A stretch of DNA of 64,000 nt, taken from assembly GCF_019710575.1 (NCBI RefSeq), contig NZ_JAHWFK010000013.1, forward strand, positions 434,001 through 498,000. Direction: 5' to 3'. This document shows, in pieces, positions 44,732-53,150 of this stretch. Numbering within the stretch: position 1 is the first letter of the stretch; every line of letters starts with the position of its first letter. A program made the translations under genes and the position numbers. This stretch comes from Paractinoplanes polyasparticus (GTDB lineage: Bacteria > Actinomycetota > Actinomycetes > Mycobacteriales > Micromonosporaceae). A model generated the notes under the pieces. The model was not told the origin of the DNA. It ran no database searches and saw only the letters and a list, made by a program, of their open reading frames with translations.

Positions 44732-44765
44732 GAACGGCCCGCGACCTGGGGGTCGCGGGCCGTTC
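44732..44765. terminator. Strong hairpin terminator between convergent genes
   Basis: A perfect 15-bp stem GAACGGCCCGCGACC / GGTCGCGGGCCGTTC with a TGGG loop lies directly behind the WXG100 gene and 15 bp before the end of the convergent membrane-anchored protein gene. Confidence 0.8.
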
Positions 44766-44780
44766 GGCGGGGCAGGAAGG

Positions 44781-45500
44781 TCAGCCGACGCCCTGAACGG
44801 CGTCCTTGTGGACGTGGACGCCGGCGCCGAGTTCGACGATCTGGGCTTCGCTGAGGCCGAGGCCCTGCCAGACCTGGACGATCAGGTAGATGCCGGAGGG
44901 CTGCTTGATCCAGAGCTCCCAGCCGGTGTCGCCGCCGGGGGCGGTCGGGGCGGGGCCGTCGGGGGTTTCGCCGCGCAGGCTCTTGAGCAGCACGCCCCTG
45001 TGGTCGCCGACCTTAACCGTTTTGCCCTCGCGGGACGGGCCGCTCTGGTCCTTGGACTCGAGCATGACGACGATTTTGTCGGCGAACGAGTCCTTGTCGT
45101 AGACCGGGTCGGTCGACGGGTTCACGCCGGGGCCGGGGTTCTTGGCCTTGTCGGGGGCGATCGTCACGTAGCCGAGCTCGCTGGCCTGGACGAACCAGCC
45201 GTCCGGCACCTTGTCGACGGTGAAGCCCTTGGGCTGTTCGCCCTTGTAGGCGACGAGCTGAACGGCTGCGGCGCCGGCGACCACGCGGTCCTCCGGAGCC
45301 GTGGGGGCGCTGGTGCTCGTGGCGACGGCGATGGCAGCGGCCAGGGCGGCCACTCCGAAGGCGGAACCGGTGCAGGCCTGGACGACCCGGCGGCGGCGCA
45401 GGGCGCGACGGCCGCGGGTGAGGTCGGCCTCGATCTGGTCGTTCGAGGGGGCGGAGATCGGACCGGCGATCTCCTGGAAGTGGTCACGCAGGTCGTTCAT
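44781..45500 (-). CDS. Membrane-anchored partner of the SigE-family sigma factor
   Basis: 239 residues. A cytoplasmic N-terminus (MNDLRDHFQEIAGPISAPSN) with a basic stretch (GRRALRRRRVVQ) precedes one transmembrane helix at ~42-62 (GSAFGVAALAAAIAVATS). The extracytoplasmic beta-rich domain (VQLVAYKGEQPKGFTVDKVP, GWELWIKQPSGIYLIVQVW) ends in VHVHKDAVQG. The ATG overlaps the stop of the sigma factor gene (ATGA). Sigma gene followed by a single-span protein is the classical anti-sigma arrangement, although no zinc anti-sigma motif is present. Micromonosporaceae carry many such pairs. Confidence 0.72.
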   Translation of the reverse strand: MNDLRDHFQEIAGPISAPSNDQIEADLTRGRRALRRRRVVQACTGSAFGVAALAAAIAVATSTSAPTAPEDRVVAGAAAVQLVAYKGEQPKGFTVDKVPDGWFVQASELGYVTIAPDKAKNPGPGVNPSTDPVYDKDSFADKIVVMLESKDQSGPSREGKTVKVGDHRGVLLKSLRGETPDGPAPTAPGGDTGWELWIKQPSGIYLIVQVWQGLGLSEAQIVELGAGVHVHKDAVQGVG

Positions 45501-46075
45501 GGGGTGGCTCCCTGGCTGAGAAAGGTGGGTCGGGCGCTGCCGTGCAGGGCGGCTCGGAGACGATCCAGACCGCGCGCTGTCTGGCTCTTGACGTTGCCCT
45601 CCGAGCAGCTGAGCGCGTCCGCCGTCGCTGCCACGTCGAGGTCGTAGAAGTAGCGGAAGACGACGGCCGCCCGCATCCGGGGTGGGAGCTCACGCAGGGC
45701 CTGTCTGACGGCCTCGCCCGCGGCTCCGGCACCGCCCGGCGTGTCACCGGCGACGTCGGGGAGCTCGGCCATACTTCGCTCCCGGTGCCGCCAGACCCGC
45801 CGCTTCTCGTCGATCAACGCGTTGACCAGCACGCGGCGCACATACCCGTCGGGGTTGTCCGCCCGCTGGAAAGCCGGCCAAGCGACGTACAGCTTCGTCA
45901 GCGTCGCCTGGACCAGATCCTCGGCCAAGTGGGTGTCGCCCGCGGTGAGCAGGGTCGCCGTATGGAGAAGGCGAGGTCGCCGGCTCACCACGAAATCGTG
46001 GAACTGCTCGTCTCTGTCTCGTCTCACACCCCGATGACGATCGGCTCCACGGTGGGGTTGCATGCCGCCCATCAT
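45497..46075 (-). CDS. SigE-family ECF RNA polymerase sigma factor
   Basis: About 192 residues. Sigma region 2 is FHDFVVSRRPRLLHTATLLT, HLAEDLVQATLTKLYVAWP and NPDGYVRRVLVNALIDEKRR; region 4 is LPPRMRAAVVFRYFYDLDVA, ALSCSEGNVKSQTARGLDRL. This is the SigE (Streptomyces/Actinoplanes type) family that controls cell-envelope or unknown stress genes. Several starts are possible; Met at 46075 or 46063 precede the conserved part and neither has a clear ribosome site. Forms an operon with the membrane-anchored partner. Confidence 0.87.
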   Translation of the reverse strand: MMGGMQPHRGADRHRGVRRDRDEQFHDFVVSRRPRLLHTATLLTAGDTHLAEDLVQATLTKLYVAWPAFQRADNPDGYVRRVLVNALIDEKRRVWRHRERSMAELPDVAGDTPGGAGAAGEAVRQALRELPPRMRAAVVFRYFYDLDVAATADALSCSEGNVKSQTARGLDRLRAALHGSARPTFLSQGATP

Positions 46076-46135
46076 CGGTGAGCCCGGCAACACCCGCTTC
46101 GAGTGAGCCGAGTCGCCGTTCCCAGGAAAGACAGC

Positions 46136-46166
46136 CACGGCCGGGCGGCAACGCCGCCCGGCCGTG
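46136..46166 (-). terminator. Hairpin terminator of the Mn-catalase gene
   Basis: A perfect 14-bp stem CACGGCCGGGCGGC / GCCGCCCGGCCGTG with an AAC loop lies 20 bp downstream of the catalase stop. Confidence 0.75.
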
Positions 46167-46186
46167 AGGCAAGAAGTGTTGTTTGT

Positions 46187-47101
46187 CTAGTCGAGCGCGC
46201 CCTTGATCTTGTTGACCACGTTGGCGACGCCCTGGGCGTGGGCGCCGGCGCCGGTGCCGGGCTTGCCCTTGCCCTGGGAGCCGTCGTAGGTGACGAACAG
46301 CTTGGGGTCGGGCGCGGGGCCCAGCGGCTTGTCGTCGGTGAGTGGCTGGGCGTCGGGAACGTAGTCGATCTTGTCGCCGAGCAGGGTCTCACCCTGGGCC
46401 CAGCGGCCCTCGCCGGCCGTGCTGGCCGGGTCGAAGCTGTAGAACGTACGGCGGGCGAAGTCCTTCTCGACGTCGCCGTTCGAGTTCTCGATCGGGCTGT
46501 CGGTGAAGCCGTCCTCGATGAGCTGCTCGATGCCCAGCAGCCACTGCTGCTGGTGGTAGGTGTCGCGGGCCAGGTTGAACTGCAGCATGTCCTTGACGCC
46601 GCGGTCGTCGGTCATGTTGTAGCAGCGGCTGGTCTGCAGGCGGCTCTGGGCCTCGGCCGACACGTTGGAGCGGAAGTCGGCGAGCATGTTGCCGCTGGCC
46701 ACGATGTAGCCGGCGTTCCACGGCACACCCTGGCTGTTGGTCGGCATGGCGCCGCCACCGGTCACAATGGAGTGCTGCGGGTTCTGGCCGCCGAGCACGG
46801 CCGCGAGCACCGGGTTGGCTGCCGCCGCCTTCTCGGTGGCTTCGGCCGGGCCGCCCTCGAGCAGGCGGGCCAGCATGGTCGTGAGCATCTCGACGTGACC
46901 GATCTCCTCGGTCGCGATGTCCATGATCATGTCCTTGTACTTGCCGGGCACGCGGCACGACCAGCCCTGCCACAGGTACTGCATCATCACGGTCATCTCG
47001 CCGAACTGGCCACCGACCAGCTCCTGGAGCTTGGCGGCGAAAAAGGCGTCCGGCTTCTCCGGCTTGGCCTGGAACTGCAGGTAGTCGACGTGCTTGAACA
47101 T
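46187..47101 (-). CDS. Manganese catalase
   Basis: 304 residues, typical length for the family. It disproportionates hydrogen peroxide at a di-manganese centre in a four-helix bundle. Visible ligand helices: KLQELVGGQFGEMTVMMQYL (first Glu pair) and DIATEEIGHVEMLTTMLA (Glu and His), followed by AGYIVASGNMLADFRSNVSA and YNMTDDRGVKDMLQFNLARD with the third helix, and DTYHQQQWLLGIEQL. The C-terminus has the usual GSQGKGKPGTG tail. Cytoplasmic. Divergent from a manganese transporter gene, which supplies its metal. Confidence 0.95.
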   Translation of the reverse strand: MFKHVDYLQFQAKPEKPDAFFAAKLQELVGGQFGEMTVMMQYLWQGWSCRVPGKYKDMIMDIATEEIGHVEMLTTMLARLLEGGPAEATEKAAAANPVLAAVLGGQNPQHSIVTGGGAMPTNSQGVPWNAGYIVASGNMLADFRSNVSAEAQSRLQTSRCYNMTDDRGVKDMLQFNLARDTYHQQQWLLGIEQLIEDGFTDSPIENSNGDVEKDFARRTFYSFDPASTAGEGRWAQGETLLGDKIDYVPDAQPLTDDKPLGPAPDPKLFVTYDGSQGKGKPGTGAGAHAQGVANVVNKIKGALD

Positions 47102-47142
47102 CGTTCCTCCAAGGAGACGAAGGCGGGACGCTCAACCAGCTA

Positions 47143-47226
47143 CCCGTACGGATGTCCCAGACGGGTCAGTTCGTGGCCCGGTCGTGCCTTGGCCCGTACG
47201 GGTCCTGGTCTGGCACTCACGGGTCA
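47143..47226. promoter_or_regulatory. Repeated motifs in the catalase-mntH divergent promoter region
   Basis: The 148-bp gap holds two self-complementary copies of CCCGTACGG (47143-47151 and 47193-47201) 50 bp apart, and two copies of ACGGGTCA (47161-47168 and 47219-47226). Such paired repeats between two manganese genes could be operators of a shared metal or peroxide regulator. No known MntR or Fur consensus is recognised. Confidence 0.4.
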
Positions 47227-47249
47227 CCGGAACGGGGACTGAGGCGACC

Positions 47250-48494
47250 ATGGTGGTTCTCGACGTCGCGCTGCCGATCAAGCGACAGGTGGCGCGGGTC
47301 GCGCCCTGGTTCGGGCCGGCCTTCGTGGCCGCCATCGCGTACGCCGATCCCGGGAACTTCGCCACCAACTTCACCGGCGGCGCCACCTTCGGCTATCAGC
47401 TGGTGTGGGTCATCGTCGCGGCGAACCTGATGGCCATGCTGATCCAGTCGCTGTCGGCCAAGCTGGGCGTGGTCACCGGCCGCGATCTGCCCGAGCTCTG
47501 CCGCGAGAACCTGTCGCGCCCCGTCTCGCGGGTGCTGTGGGTGCAGGCCGAACTGGTCGCCATGGCGACCGACCTGGCCGAGATCATCGGTGGCGCGCTC
47601 GCGCTGTACCTGATCTTCGGCATTCCGCTGCCGGTGGGCGGGCTGATCACCTGCGTGGTGGCGTTCGCGCTGCTCGGACTGCAGAAGCGGGGCGTACGGC
47701 GGTTCGAGGCCGTGATCGGCGGGCTGCTCGGGGTAATTCTGCTCGGCTTCGTCTACGACGCGTTGCGGGCCGGCACCGACGTGGCCGGGATCGCGGGCGG
47801 GCTGGTGCCCACGTTCTCGGGCACCGACAGCCTGCTGCTGGCCACCGGCATCCTCGGCGCGACCGTCATGCCGCACGTCATCTACCTGCACTCGGCGCTG
47901 ACGAAGTCGCGGTCGGCGGCCGCCGCCGATCCGGCCGAGCGGCGTACGGTGCTGCGCTGCCAGCGGATCGACACGCTGCTCGCCCTGGGCCTGGCCGGGC
48001 TGGTGAACCTGGTGATGCTGACGATCGCGGCCCGGCTGTTCTTCGGCAGCGGCATCCCGGGCACCGACACCCTGGAAGGCATCCACGCCGGACTGGGCCT
48101 CACCCTCGACCGGTACGCCGCGCTGGCTTTCGCGATCGCGTTGCTCGCCTCCGGGTTCGCGTCGTCGAGCGTCGGCACGTACGCCGGTCAGGTCGTGATG
48201 CAGGGCTTCATCGGCCGCACCATCCCGCTGACCCTGCGCCGCCTGGTCACGATGGCCCCGGCCATGGTGATCCTGCTGGTCGGGGTCGACCCCACCGCCG
48301 CCCTGGTCTGGTCGCAGGTGGTGCTGTCGTTCGGGGTGCCGTTCGCGTTGATCCCGCTGATCTGGCTGACCCGGCGCCGCGACATCATGGGCGACCAGAC
48401 AAACCACCCGGTAACGACGGCGATCGCCATGCTGGCGGCCGCTTTGATCATCGCGCTCAACGTGTTCCTCGTCATCCGTACATTCGCCGCGTGA
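47250..48494 (+). CDS. mntH: Nramp-family divalent metal (Mn2+) transporter
   Basis: 414 residues from ATG 47250; the open frame extends upstream but the family start and the preceding GAGG fit this codon. Proton-coupled metal importer of the inner membrane with about 11 transmembrane segments. Signature blocks: the TM1 metal-binding DPGN in IAYADPGNFATNF, and the TM6 motif MPHVIYLHSAL (MPH). The loop QKRGVRRFEAVIGG and the final helices (MLAAALIIALNVFLVI) are as expected. Divergent from Mn-catalase, which supports manganese as the main substrate. Confidence 0.92.
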   Translation: MVVLDVALPIKRQVARVAPWFGPAFVAAIAYADPGNFATNFTGGATFGYQLVWVIVAANLMAMLIQSLSAKLGVVTGRDLPELCRENLSRPVSRVLWVQAELVAMATDLAEIIGGALALYLIFGIPLPVGGLITCVVAFALLGLQKRGVRRFEAVIGGLLGVILLGFVYDALRAGTDVAGIAGGLVPTFSGTDSLLLATGILGATVMPHVIYLHSALTKSRSAAAADPAERRTVLRCQRIDTLLALGLAGLVNLVMLTIAARLFFGSGIPGTDTLEGIHAGLGLTLDRYAALAFAIALLASGFASSSVGTYAGQVVMQGFIGRTIPLTLRRLVTMAPAMVILLVGVDPTAALVWSQVVLSFGVPFALIPLIWLTRRRDIMGDQTNHPVTTAIAMLAAALIIALNVFLVIRTFAA

Positions 48495-48557
48495 CACGCA
48501 CCGCGAAGAGAGCCGTTTGAGCCGGTCCGCACCGGGAACGCGCCCGGCCATGGTGAG

Positions 48558-49196
48558 TCAGAGCAGTCCCGCACTGCCGGCGAGCGCGGCCGCCTCGGCC
48601 CGGCTCGAGACGCGCAGCTTGCGCAGCAGCGTGGCCGTCTGCCGCTTCACCGTCCGCTCCGAGACGTGGAGCTTGCCCGCCATCTCGGTCGTCGACGCGC
48701 CGGCCGCGATGTACTGCAACAGGTCGCGTTCCTCGCCCGACAGGGGCACCGCGATCCGCCGTGGACCCGGCGCCTGGGCCATCACGGCGGCGAGCAGGTC
48801 GGACGGCAGCACGACCCACCCGTCCAGCGCGGCCAGCAGGGGCTGGAGCAGGTCGGCGGGCTCGCTGCTCTTGGGCAGGAACCCTTCCGCGCCGGCCCGC
48901 AGCGCCTGCACCGCCGGGCCCGGGTCGTCGTCACCCGACATGGCGAGCACCCGGACCCGCGGCGACTCCTGGCGGATGGCGGCGATCGCCCGCACCCCGC
49001 CCGGCGGGGGCATGTGCAGGTCGACCATGACCAGGTCGGGCACGGCCCGGCGGACCATTCCGGCGGCCGCCGCGGCGTCGCCGGTGCTGGCCACCACGGC
49101 GGCCCGGCCGCTGCTCACCTCGGGCAGCAGCAATTCGAGCCCACGTACGAAGAGGGGATGGTCGTCCACGATGGCGATCCGGATACCTGCACGCAT
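48558..49196 (-). CDS. NarL/LuxR-type response regulator
   Basis: 212 residues from ATG 49196 (MRAGIRIAIVDDHP). The receiver domain has the acidic pair in VDDHPLF, the phosphoacceptor Asp in DLVMVDLHMPPP and Lys in GFLPKSSEPADL. The C-terminal LuxR helix-turn-helix is ERDLLQYIAAGASTTEMAGK and VSERTVKRQTATLLRKLRVS. A DNA-binding transcription factor controlled by phosphorylation. It is divergent, 30 bp apart, from a histidine kinase-like gene, its probable partner. The overlapping longer frame to 49580 is the antisense of that kinase. Confidence 0.9.
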   Translation of the reverse strand: MRAGIRIAIVDDHPLFVRGLELLLPEVSSGRAAVVASTGDAAAAAGMVRRAVPDLVMVDLHMPPPGGVRAIAAIRQESPRVRVLAMSGDDDPGPAVQALRAGAEGFLPKSSEPADLLQPLLAALDGWVVLPSDLLAAVMAQAPGPRRIAVPLSGEERDLLQYIAAGASTTEMAGKLHVSERTVKRQTATLLRKLRVSSRAEAAALAGSAGLL

Positions 49197-49226
49197 GGCG
49201 CGCGCATTCCCGTACGGAGCCGACTC

Positions 49227-49877
49227 ATGCGCCTGAGGTCGCGCCGAGCTGAGCCGGACCCCGCTCTGCTGGCTCTGCGCAACGTCTGCCACGAGCTGCG
49301 GCCGCCGGTGGCCACGCTGACCTCGCTGCTGCGGGCGATCGAGAATCAGCCCAGTGCGGAGCGCCGGGCGGCGCTTGCCCAACTGGCCGTGGAGCACGTC
49401 TCGCACGCCGAGTCGGTGCTGCGGCAGGCGGCCGCGGTCGCGCAGGGGCTCAACACCCTGCCGGCCGATCCGGCGCCGCTCGACGTGGTGCTGCCGGTCG
49501 TGGCCGCCGCCGCGCCGGGCGACCGGCTCAGCGTGGGGGCCACCCCGTCCGCGATGCGCTGGCTCGTGCACCCTCAGCACACCCGGCAGATCTTGATCAA
49601 TCTGGTCGGCAACGCGGTCCGCTACTCGCCCGGACGGATCCGGCTGACCGCGGGGCTGCGCGGTCGCCGGCTGCGGCTGACCGTGGCCGATCAGGGTGGT
49701 CCCACTCCGGAGCTGATGACGGCGATGGTCCGGCAGAGCCCTCCGCCGGACGACCGGGGTCTGGGCCTGTGGCTGGTACGCCAGCTCGCCCAGGCCCGCG
49801 GCGGCACCGTGCGGGCCGTGCCGCTGGCGCCGACCGGGCTGGTCATGGAGGTCAAGCTGCCCCGCTATCGCCGTTGA
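49227..49877 (+). CDS. Soluble histidine kinase without sensor domain
   Basis: 216 residues from ATG 49227. The H-box is RNVCHELRPPVATLTSLL, the N-box QILINLVGNAVRYSPG, the G1 region VADQGGPTP and the G2 region DRGLGLWLVRQLAQARGG. Kinase core (dimerisation plus ATPase) is complete, but there are no transmembrane, PAS or HAMP parts. It must therefore sense through another protein or a cytoplasmic cue. Divergent from the response regulator at 48558. No ribosome site is obvious before the ATG; translation could be leaderless. Confidence 0.82.
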   Translation: MRLRSRRAEPDPALLALRNVCHELRPPVATLTSLLRAIENQPSAERRAALAQLAVEHVSHAESVLRQAAAVAQGLNTLPADPAPLDVVLPVVAAAAPGDRLSVGATPSAMRWLVHPQHTRQILINLVGNAVRYSPGRIRLTAGLRGRRLRLTVADQGGPTPELMTAMVRQSPPPDDRGLGLWLVRQLAQARGGTVRAVPLAPTGLVMEVKLPRYRR

Positions 49878-49932
49878 CCTCCGGGGGCCAGCCCCGGCCC
49901 GGACGGGTCAGGCTCCCGGGCAATCGGGCGGC

Positions 49933-50160
49933 ATGGGAATCGAGCTTTCACTTCGTACGGTTGTCGTCACGCCGTGGCTCGCCGGCCTCTTCTGGCACGG
50001 CCGGGCCGACGTCCTGACCGCCGTGCTGACGATCGCGCTCGTCGCCGTGTGGGCGCTGCCCCTGGTGCGGCGGCTCAGAGCGGGTTCGCCGCCACGAAGG
50101 CTGCCACGTATTCGTCCAGCCGCCGCTCCGGGCGCCAGCCCAGCTCGGCGGCCTTGGTGA
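49933..50160 (+). CDS. Possible small membrane protein (doubtful)
   Basis: 75 residues with two hydrophobic stretches (VVVTPWLAGLFW and VLTAVLTIALVAVWALPLV), followed by a Pro/Arg-rich tail that overlaps the end of the convergent epimerase gene by 86 bases. The first 47 residues look like a genuine membrane peptide; the tail looks like antisense. Either a short real gene with a read-on end or chance. Confidence 0.25.
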   Translation: MGIELSLRTVVVTPWLAGLFWHGRADVLTAVLTIALVAVWALPLVRRLRAGSPPRRLPRIRPAAAPGASPARRPW

Positions 50161-50962
50161 TGTCGGCCTGGCCGCGGGTGCGCTCGCCGCGCAGGGCCGG
50201 GGTCAGCTCGTAGGGCACGCCGAACATCTGGGCGACCTCGAGGATCGGCCACTCGTGGCCGGCGCCGAGCAGGTAGCCGTCGCCACTGCCCTTCTGGGCG
50301 ACCAGGACGATCCCGCGGACGATGTCGTCGATGTGGGTGAAGTCGCGGGTCTGGGTGCCGGGAGAGACCACCGGCAGGGGCTCGCCGTGCAGGTACTTGT
50401 CCTCGAAGATGCCGATCACGGTGGCGTACTTGCCGCTGGTGATCTGGCCGGGGCCGTAGACGTTGTAGAAGTACGTGATCGCGTAGTCGAGGCCGTACCA
50501 GTTCGCGTAGTTCCGGATGTACTCGATGTTCTTGGCCTTGGTCCACGCGTACGGGTTCAGGTTCTCGTCCTGGCCGTCGTTGCCGAACTTCGAGCTGGAG
50601 CCCGCGTAGATCAGTTTGGCGCCGGCGGCCGAGGCGAACTTGACCACCTCTTTGGTCCCGAGCAGGTTGTAGTCCCAGGTCAGGTCGTGGTCCTCGAACG
50701 ACGTGACGATTCTCGAGTATTCGCCCAGGTGAAAGACGATCTCGGGGCTGGGCAGACCGCGGCCGGCCCAGATCTTGGCCAGGTCGGCCGTCGAGCCGTC
50801 GAGGTAGGTGACCCGGGGGTCGTTGACGTGGTTCTCGGGGACGCCGGTGAAGTAGTTGTCGAGCGACACGATGGCCGCGGCCGGATAGTCCGTGAGCAAG
50901 GTCTTGATCAGGGCGGAACCGACGAACCCGGCACCACCGGTGACCAGCAGCGTGTGACTCAA
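50075..50962 (-). CDS. NAD-dependent epimerase/dehydratase (extended SDR)
   Basis: 295 residues from a TTG start at 50962 with GGAGGG seven bases upstream (reads LSHTLLVTGG); the frame is open a little further. The Rossmann motif VTGGAGFVGSAL is at the N-terminus, the conserved DNYFTG acidic turn binds NAD, and catalysis uses Ser of YAGSSSKFG and the YxxxK of YAWTKAK. C-terminal blocks are YFYNVYGPGQ and QTRDFTHIDDIVRGI. It resembles UDP-glucose 4-epimerase-type enzymes that make nucleotide sugars; the exact substrate cannot be read. Cytoplasmic, single gene. Confidence 0.9.
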   Translation of the reverse strand: MSHTLLVTGGAGFVGSALIKTLLTDYPAAAIVSLDNYFTGVPENHVNDPRVTYLDGSTADLAKIWAGRGLPSPEIVFHLGEYSRIVTSFEDHDLTWDYNLLGTKEVVKFASAAGAKLIYAGSSSKFGNDGQDENLNPYAWTKAKNIEYIRNYANWYGLDYAITYFYNVYGPGQITSGKYATVIGIFEDKYLHGEPLPVVSPGTQTRDFTHIDDIVRGIVLVAQKGSGDGYLLGAGHEWPILEVAQMFGVPYELTPALRGERTRGQADITKAAELGWRPERRLDEYVAAFVAANPL

Positions 50963-51008
50963 CGTAACCCTCCGACCGACGACTCCGATCGAAAAGGCTA
51001 CCAAGAGC

Positions 51009-51045
51009 AGGCCGTCCCGCCCGAATCGCTCGAGCGGGACGGCCT
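51009..51045 (-). terminator. Hairpin terminator of the beta-helix glycosidase gene
   Basis: A perfect 12-bp stem AGGCCGTCCCGC / GCGGGACGGCCT with a 13-base loop starts five bases after the gene's stop. Confidence 0.78.
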
Positions 51046-51049
51046 TCGA

Positions 51050-53038
51050 TCAGAAGGGCGCCGGCGCCGGGGGCGCGACGACCGGCGGGCGGTCGTCACA
51101 GGTGATGGTGTTGGGGAGCAGCCACGGCGCGAGCCAGCCGTCGTTGCCGCCGCGGTCGGTCACGGTGAACTCCGAGCCGGCCGGGGTGAACCCGAACGAG
51201 CCGCAGTTGTTGACCGGCACCGCGCCGACGTTGCGGGCGTCGACGTTCTCGAAGGTGGCGCCGCCGGCCACGCGGGCGCTGAGCACGCTGGTGCCCGTGC
51301 CGTCGATCCGGACGTCCTTGAAGTGGACGTTCGGGATCGAGTAGAGGTCCTTCACCGGCCAGTCGGAGACCATCATGATCGCGTTGTACGTGTTGTCGAG
51401 GTAGTGGTCGCCGGTGACCTGGATGTCGGCGTCGATGCTGCGGTCGAGCGCGAAGATCCAGATCGCGCCCAGACCGATGTTCCAGTTCAGCTCGTACGTG
51501 CCCGCACGCACCGTGGTGTTGTTGGTGATCTTCAGAGTGCCCGTGAAGGGCTCGGCGCCGAACCGGGAACCGGCGTGGATCGCGCTGCCCTCACGGATCG
51601 GGTCGGCGATCAGGTTGTTCGAGACCGTGTTGTCCCGGCCGCCGTAGATCGCGATGCCGTTGGCCAGCACCGGCGTCTGCACAGTGTTGCGGTCGAACGT
51701 GTTGCCGGCGTTCGTGGTCTTCTCGGCCCACATGGCCAGGCCGTCGTCGCCGCTGTTGCGGACGAAGTTGTTGCGCGCCACCGAGCCGGTGACGCCGGTG
51801 TGGAAGTTCAGGGCGTCGGCGATCTGGTCGACGATGATGTTGTTCTCGACCCGGACGTTCGACATCGGCCCGTCGAACCAGAGCCCGACCTTGGTGTGGC
51901 GCAGGTGAAGTCCCTTGATCGTCGAGTCGCTCATCGCGCCGCCGACGCCGTTGACCTGGTCCTTGTCGATGCGCTCGCGGACGTCGCCCTCGATGGCGAA
52001 GCCCGAGAGGTGCACGTTGCGGCTGCCGCCCTCAGAGGCGTACCTGCCATAGAAGCCGACTCCCGTGTGGGTCGAGCCGTCCGGCGCCGGCGATGCCAGC
52101 GGCACGGAGACGCCCTTGATGATCGTGTACCAGTTGCCGGCGCCCTCGATCGTCACGTTGTCGACCACGATGTGCCGGTTGACCTGGAACGTGCCCGGCG
52201 GCACGTACACCTTGAGCTTCGTCTTCTGCGCGAAGGCGATGGCCTTGTCGAAGGCGGGGGCCGAGTCACGCCGGCCGGTCGGGTCGGCGCCGAAGGCCAG
52301 CACGTTGGCCGCCAGCAGATTGACGTGGGGAAGCCCGACCAGCTCGGAGTCGAGCAGGTCGATCACGGTCCACGGCACCGCCGACGACGCGGTGAGGCGC
52401 ACCTTCCCGCCCGCCGGGACCGTGCGGCCGAGCAGGAGGCGCTGCTCGTCGTAGAAGTGGCTGGGCCAAAACGGCTTGGTGATCGCCGGCGTCGGCGTGG
52501 TGGCGGCGGGCACGCAGGCGCACTCGGTGATCCACCAGTCCGGGTGCAGCAGGTCGGCGTTCGGGTCGTTGGTGAACGGATACTGGTTGTAGAGCCACGA
52601 GTACTGCGAGGTCAGCGTCATGGTGCGGCTGGCGTTGCCGGCCTTGACGCTCAGCGGGGCGGTCAGGCCCCCGCCGGTCGCCGAGTCGGGGATGCTGTAG
52701 CGCACGGTGACCGCGTTGGCCGCCTTGGGCAGCGTGAACTCGACGTACTGGCCGGGCGTGAGGCGTACGGCGGACCGGCCCGACGCCTCGGCGGGCAGGG
52801 TGTACGCGGTGCGGCCGGGTCCGATGACCGTGCCGTTGGTGCGGGCGCGTTCGGCTTCCTGTTCCAGGAAGGCGACCGAAGCGCCCCGGCCGGCGACGAG
52901 CGCGGGATCGAGGGCGGCGCGGGTCACCGCAGGGACGGCGGGGGCAGGCGAGGCTTGGGCAGCGCCGGCGGGGACGACCGCGACGGCGCTCAACGCTATG
53001 ACGGCCACGGCGACGGGCCGTCGGAGTGCCAGGGACAT
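51050..53038 (-). CDS. Secreted parallel beta-helix glycosidase (GH87-like, alpha-1,3-glucanase type)
   Basis: 662 residues from ATG 53038. The signal peptide MSLALRRPVAVAVIALSAVA ends after about AAQA. A beta-sandwich part (RLTPGQYVEFTLPKAANAVT, LTAPLSVKAGNASRTMTL) is followed from ~260 by the pectate-lyase-3 type entry FGADPTGRRDSAPAFDKAI and PPGTFQVNRHIVVDNVTIEG. Rungs of a right-handed beta-helix follow (NVRVENNIIVDQIADALNFH, NSGDDGLAMWAE, GRDNTVSNNLIADP). The acidic GDDGLAMW block would be the catalytic region. This order matches GH87 alpha-1,3-glucanases/mycodextranases as I recall them; other beta-helix polysaccharidases are possible. Exported enzyme, single gene. Confidence 0.78.
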   Translation of the reverse strand: MSLALRRPVAVAVIALSAVAVVPAGAAQASPAPAVPAVTRAALDPALVAGRGASVAFLEQEAERARTNGTVIGPGRTAYTLPAEASGRSAVRLTPGQYVEFTLPKAANAVTVRYSIPDSATGGGLTAPLSVKAGNASRTMTLTSQYSWLYNQYPFTNDPNADLLHPDWWITECACVPAATTPTPAITKPFWPSHFYDEQRLLLGRTVPAGGKVRLTASSAVPWTVIDLLDSELVGLPHVNLLAANVLAFGADPTGRRDSAPAFDKAIAFAQKTKLKVYVPPGTFQVNRHIVVDNVTIEGAGNWYTIIKGVSVPLASPAPDGSTHTGVGFYGRYASEGGSRNVHLSGFAIEGDVRERIDKDQVNGVGGAMSDSTIKGLHLRHTKVGLWFDGPMSNVRVENNIIVDQIADALNFHTGVTGSVARNNFVRNSGDDGLAMWAEKTTNAGNTFDRNTVQTPVLANGIAIYGGRDNTVSNNLIADPIREGSAIHAGSRFGAEPFTGTLKITNNTTVRAGTYELNWNIGLGAIWIFALDRSIDADIQVTGDHYLDNTYNAIMMVSDWPVKDLYSIPNVHFKDVRIDGTGTSVLSARVAGGATFENVDARNVGAVPVNNCGSFGFTPAGSEFTVTDRGGNDGWLAPWLLPNTITCDDRPPVVAPPAPAPF

Positions 53039-53150
53039 CGACGAACTCTTCTCTGAGGTGGGAGAGGGAGCGTGGCTGTGACCATAAGATTGCTGTGACG
53101 CAGTCCACAAGGTTCAGTCCGAAGTTTCCGGCAGATTGCTCGGTTTTTAC

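Noticed and set aside
50255-53056. 933-codon open frame on the plus strand
   Set aside because: It is the antisense of the epimerase and the signal-peptide-bearing glycosidase; its Val/Asp/Arg-rich translation has no domain pattern.
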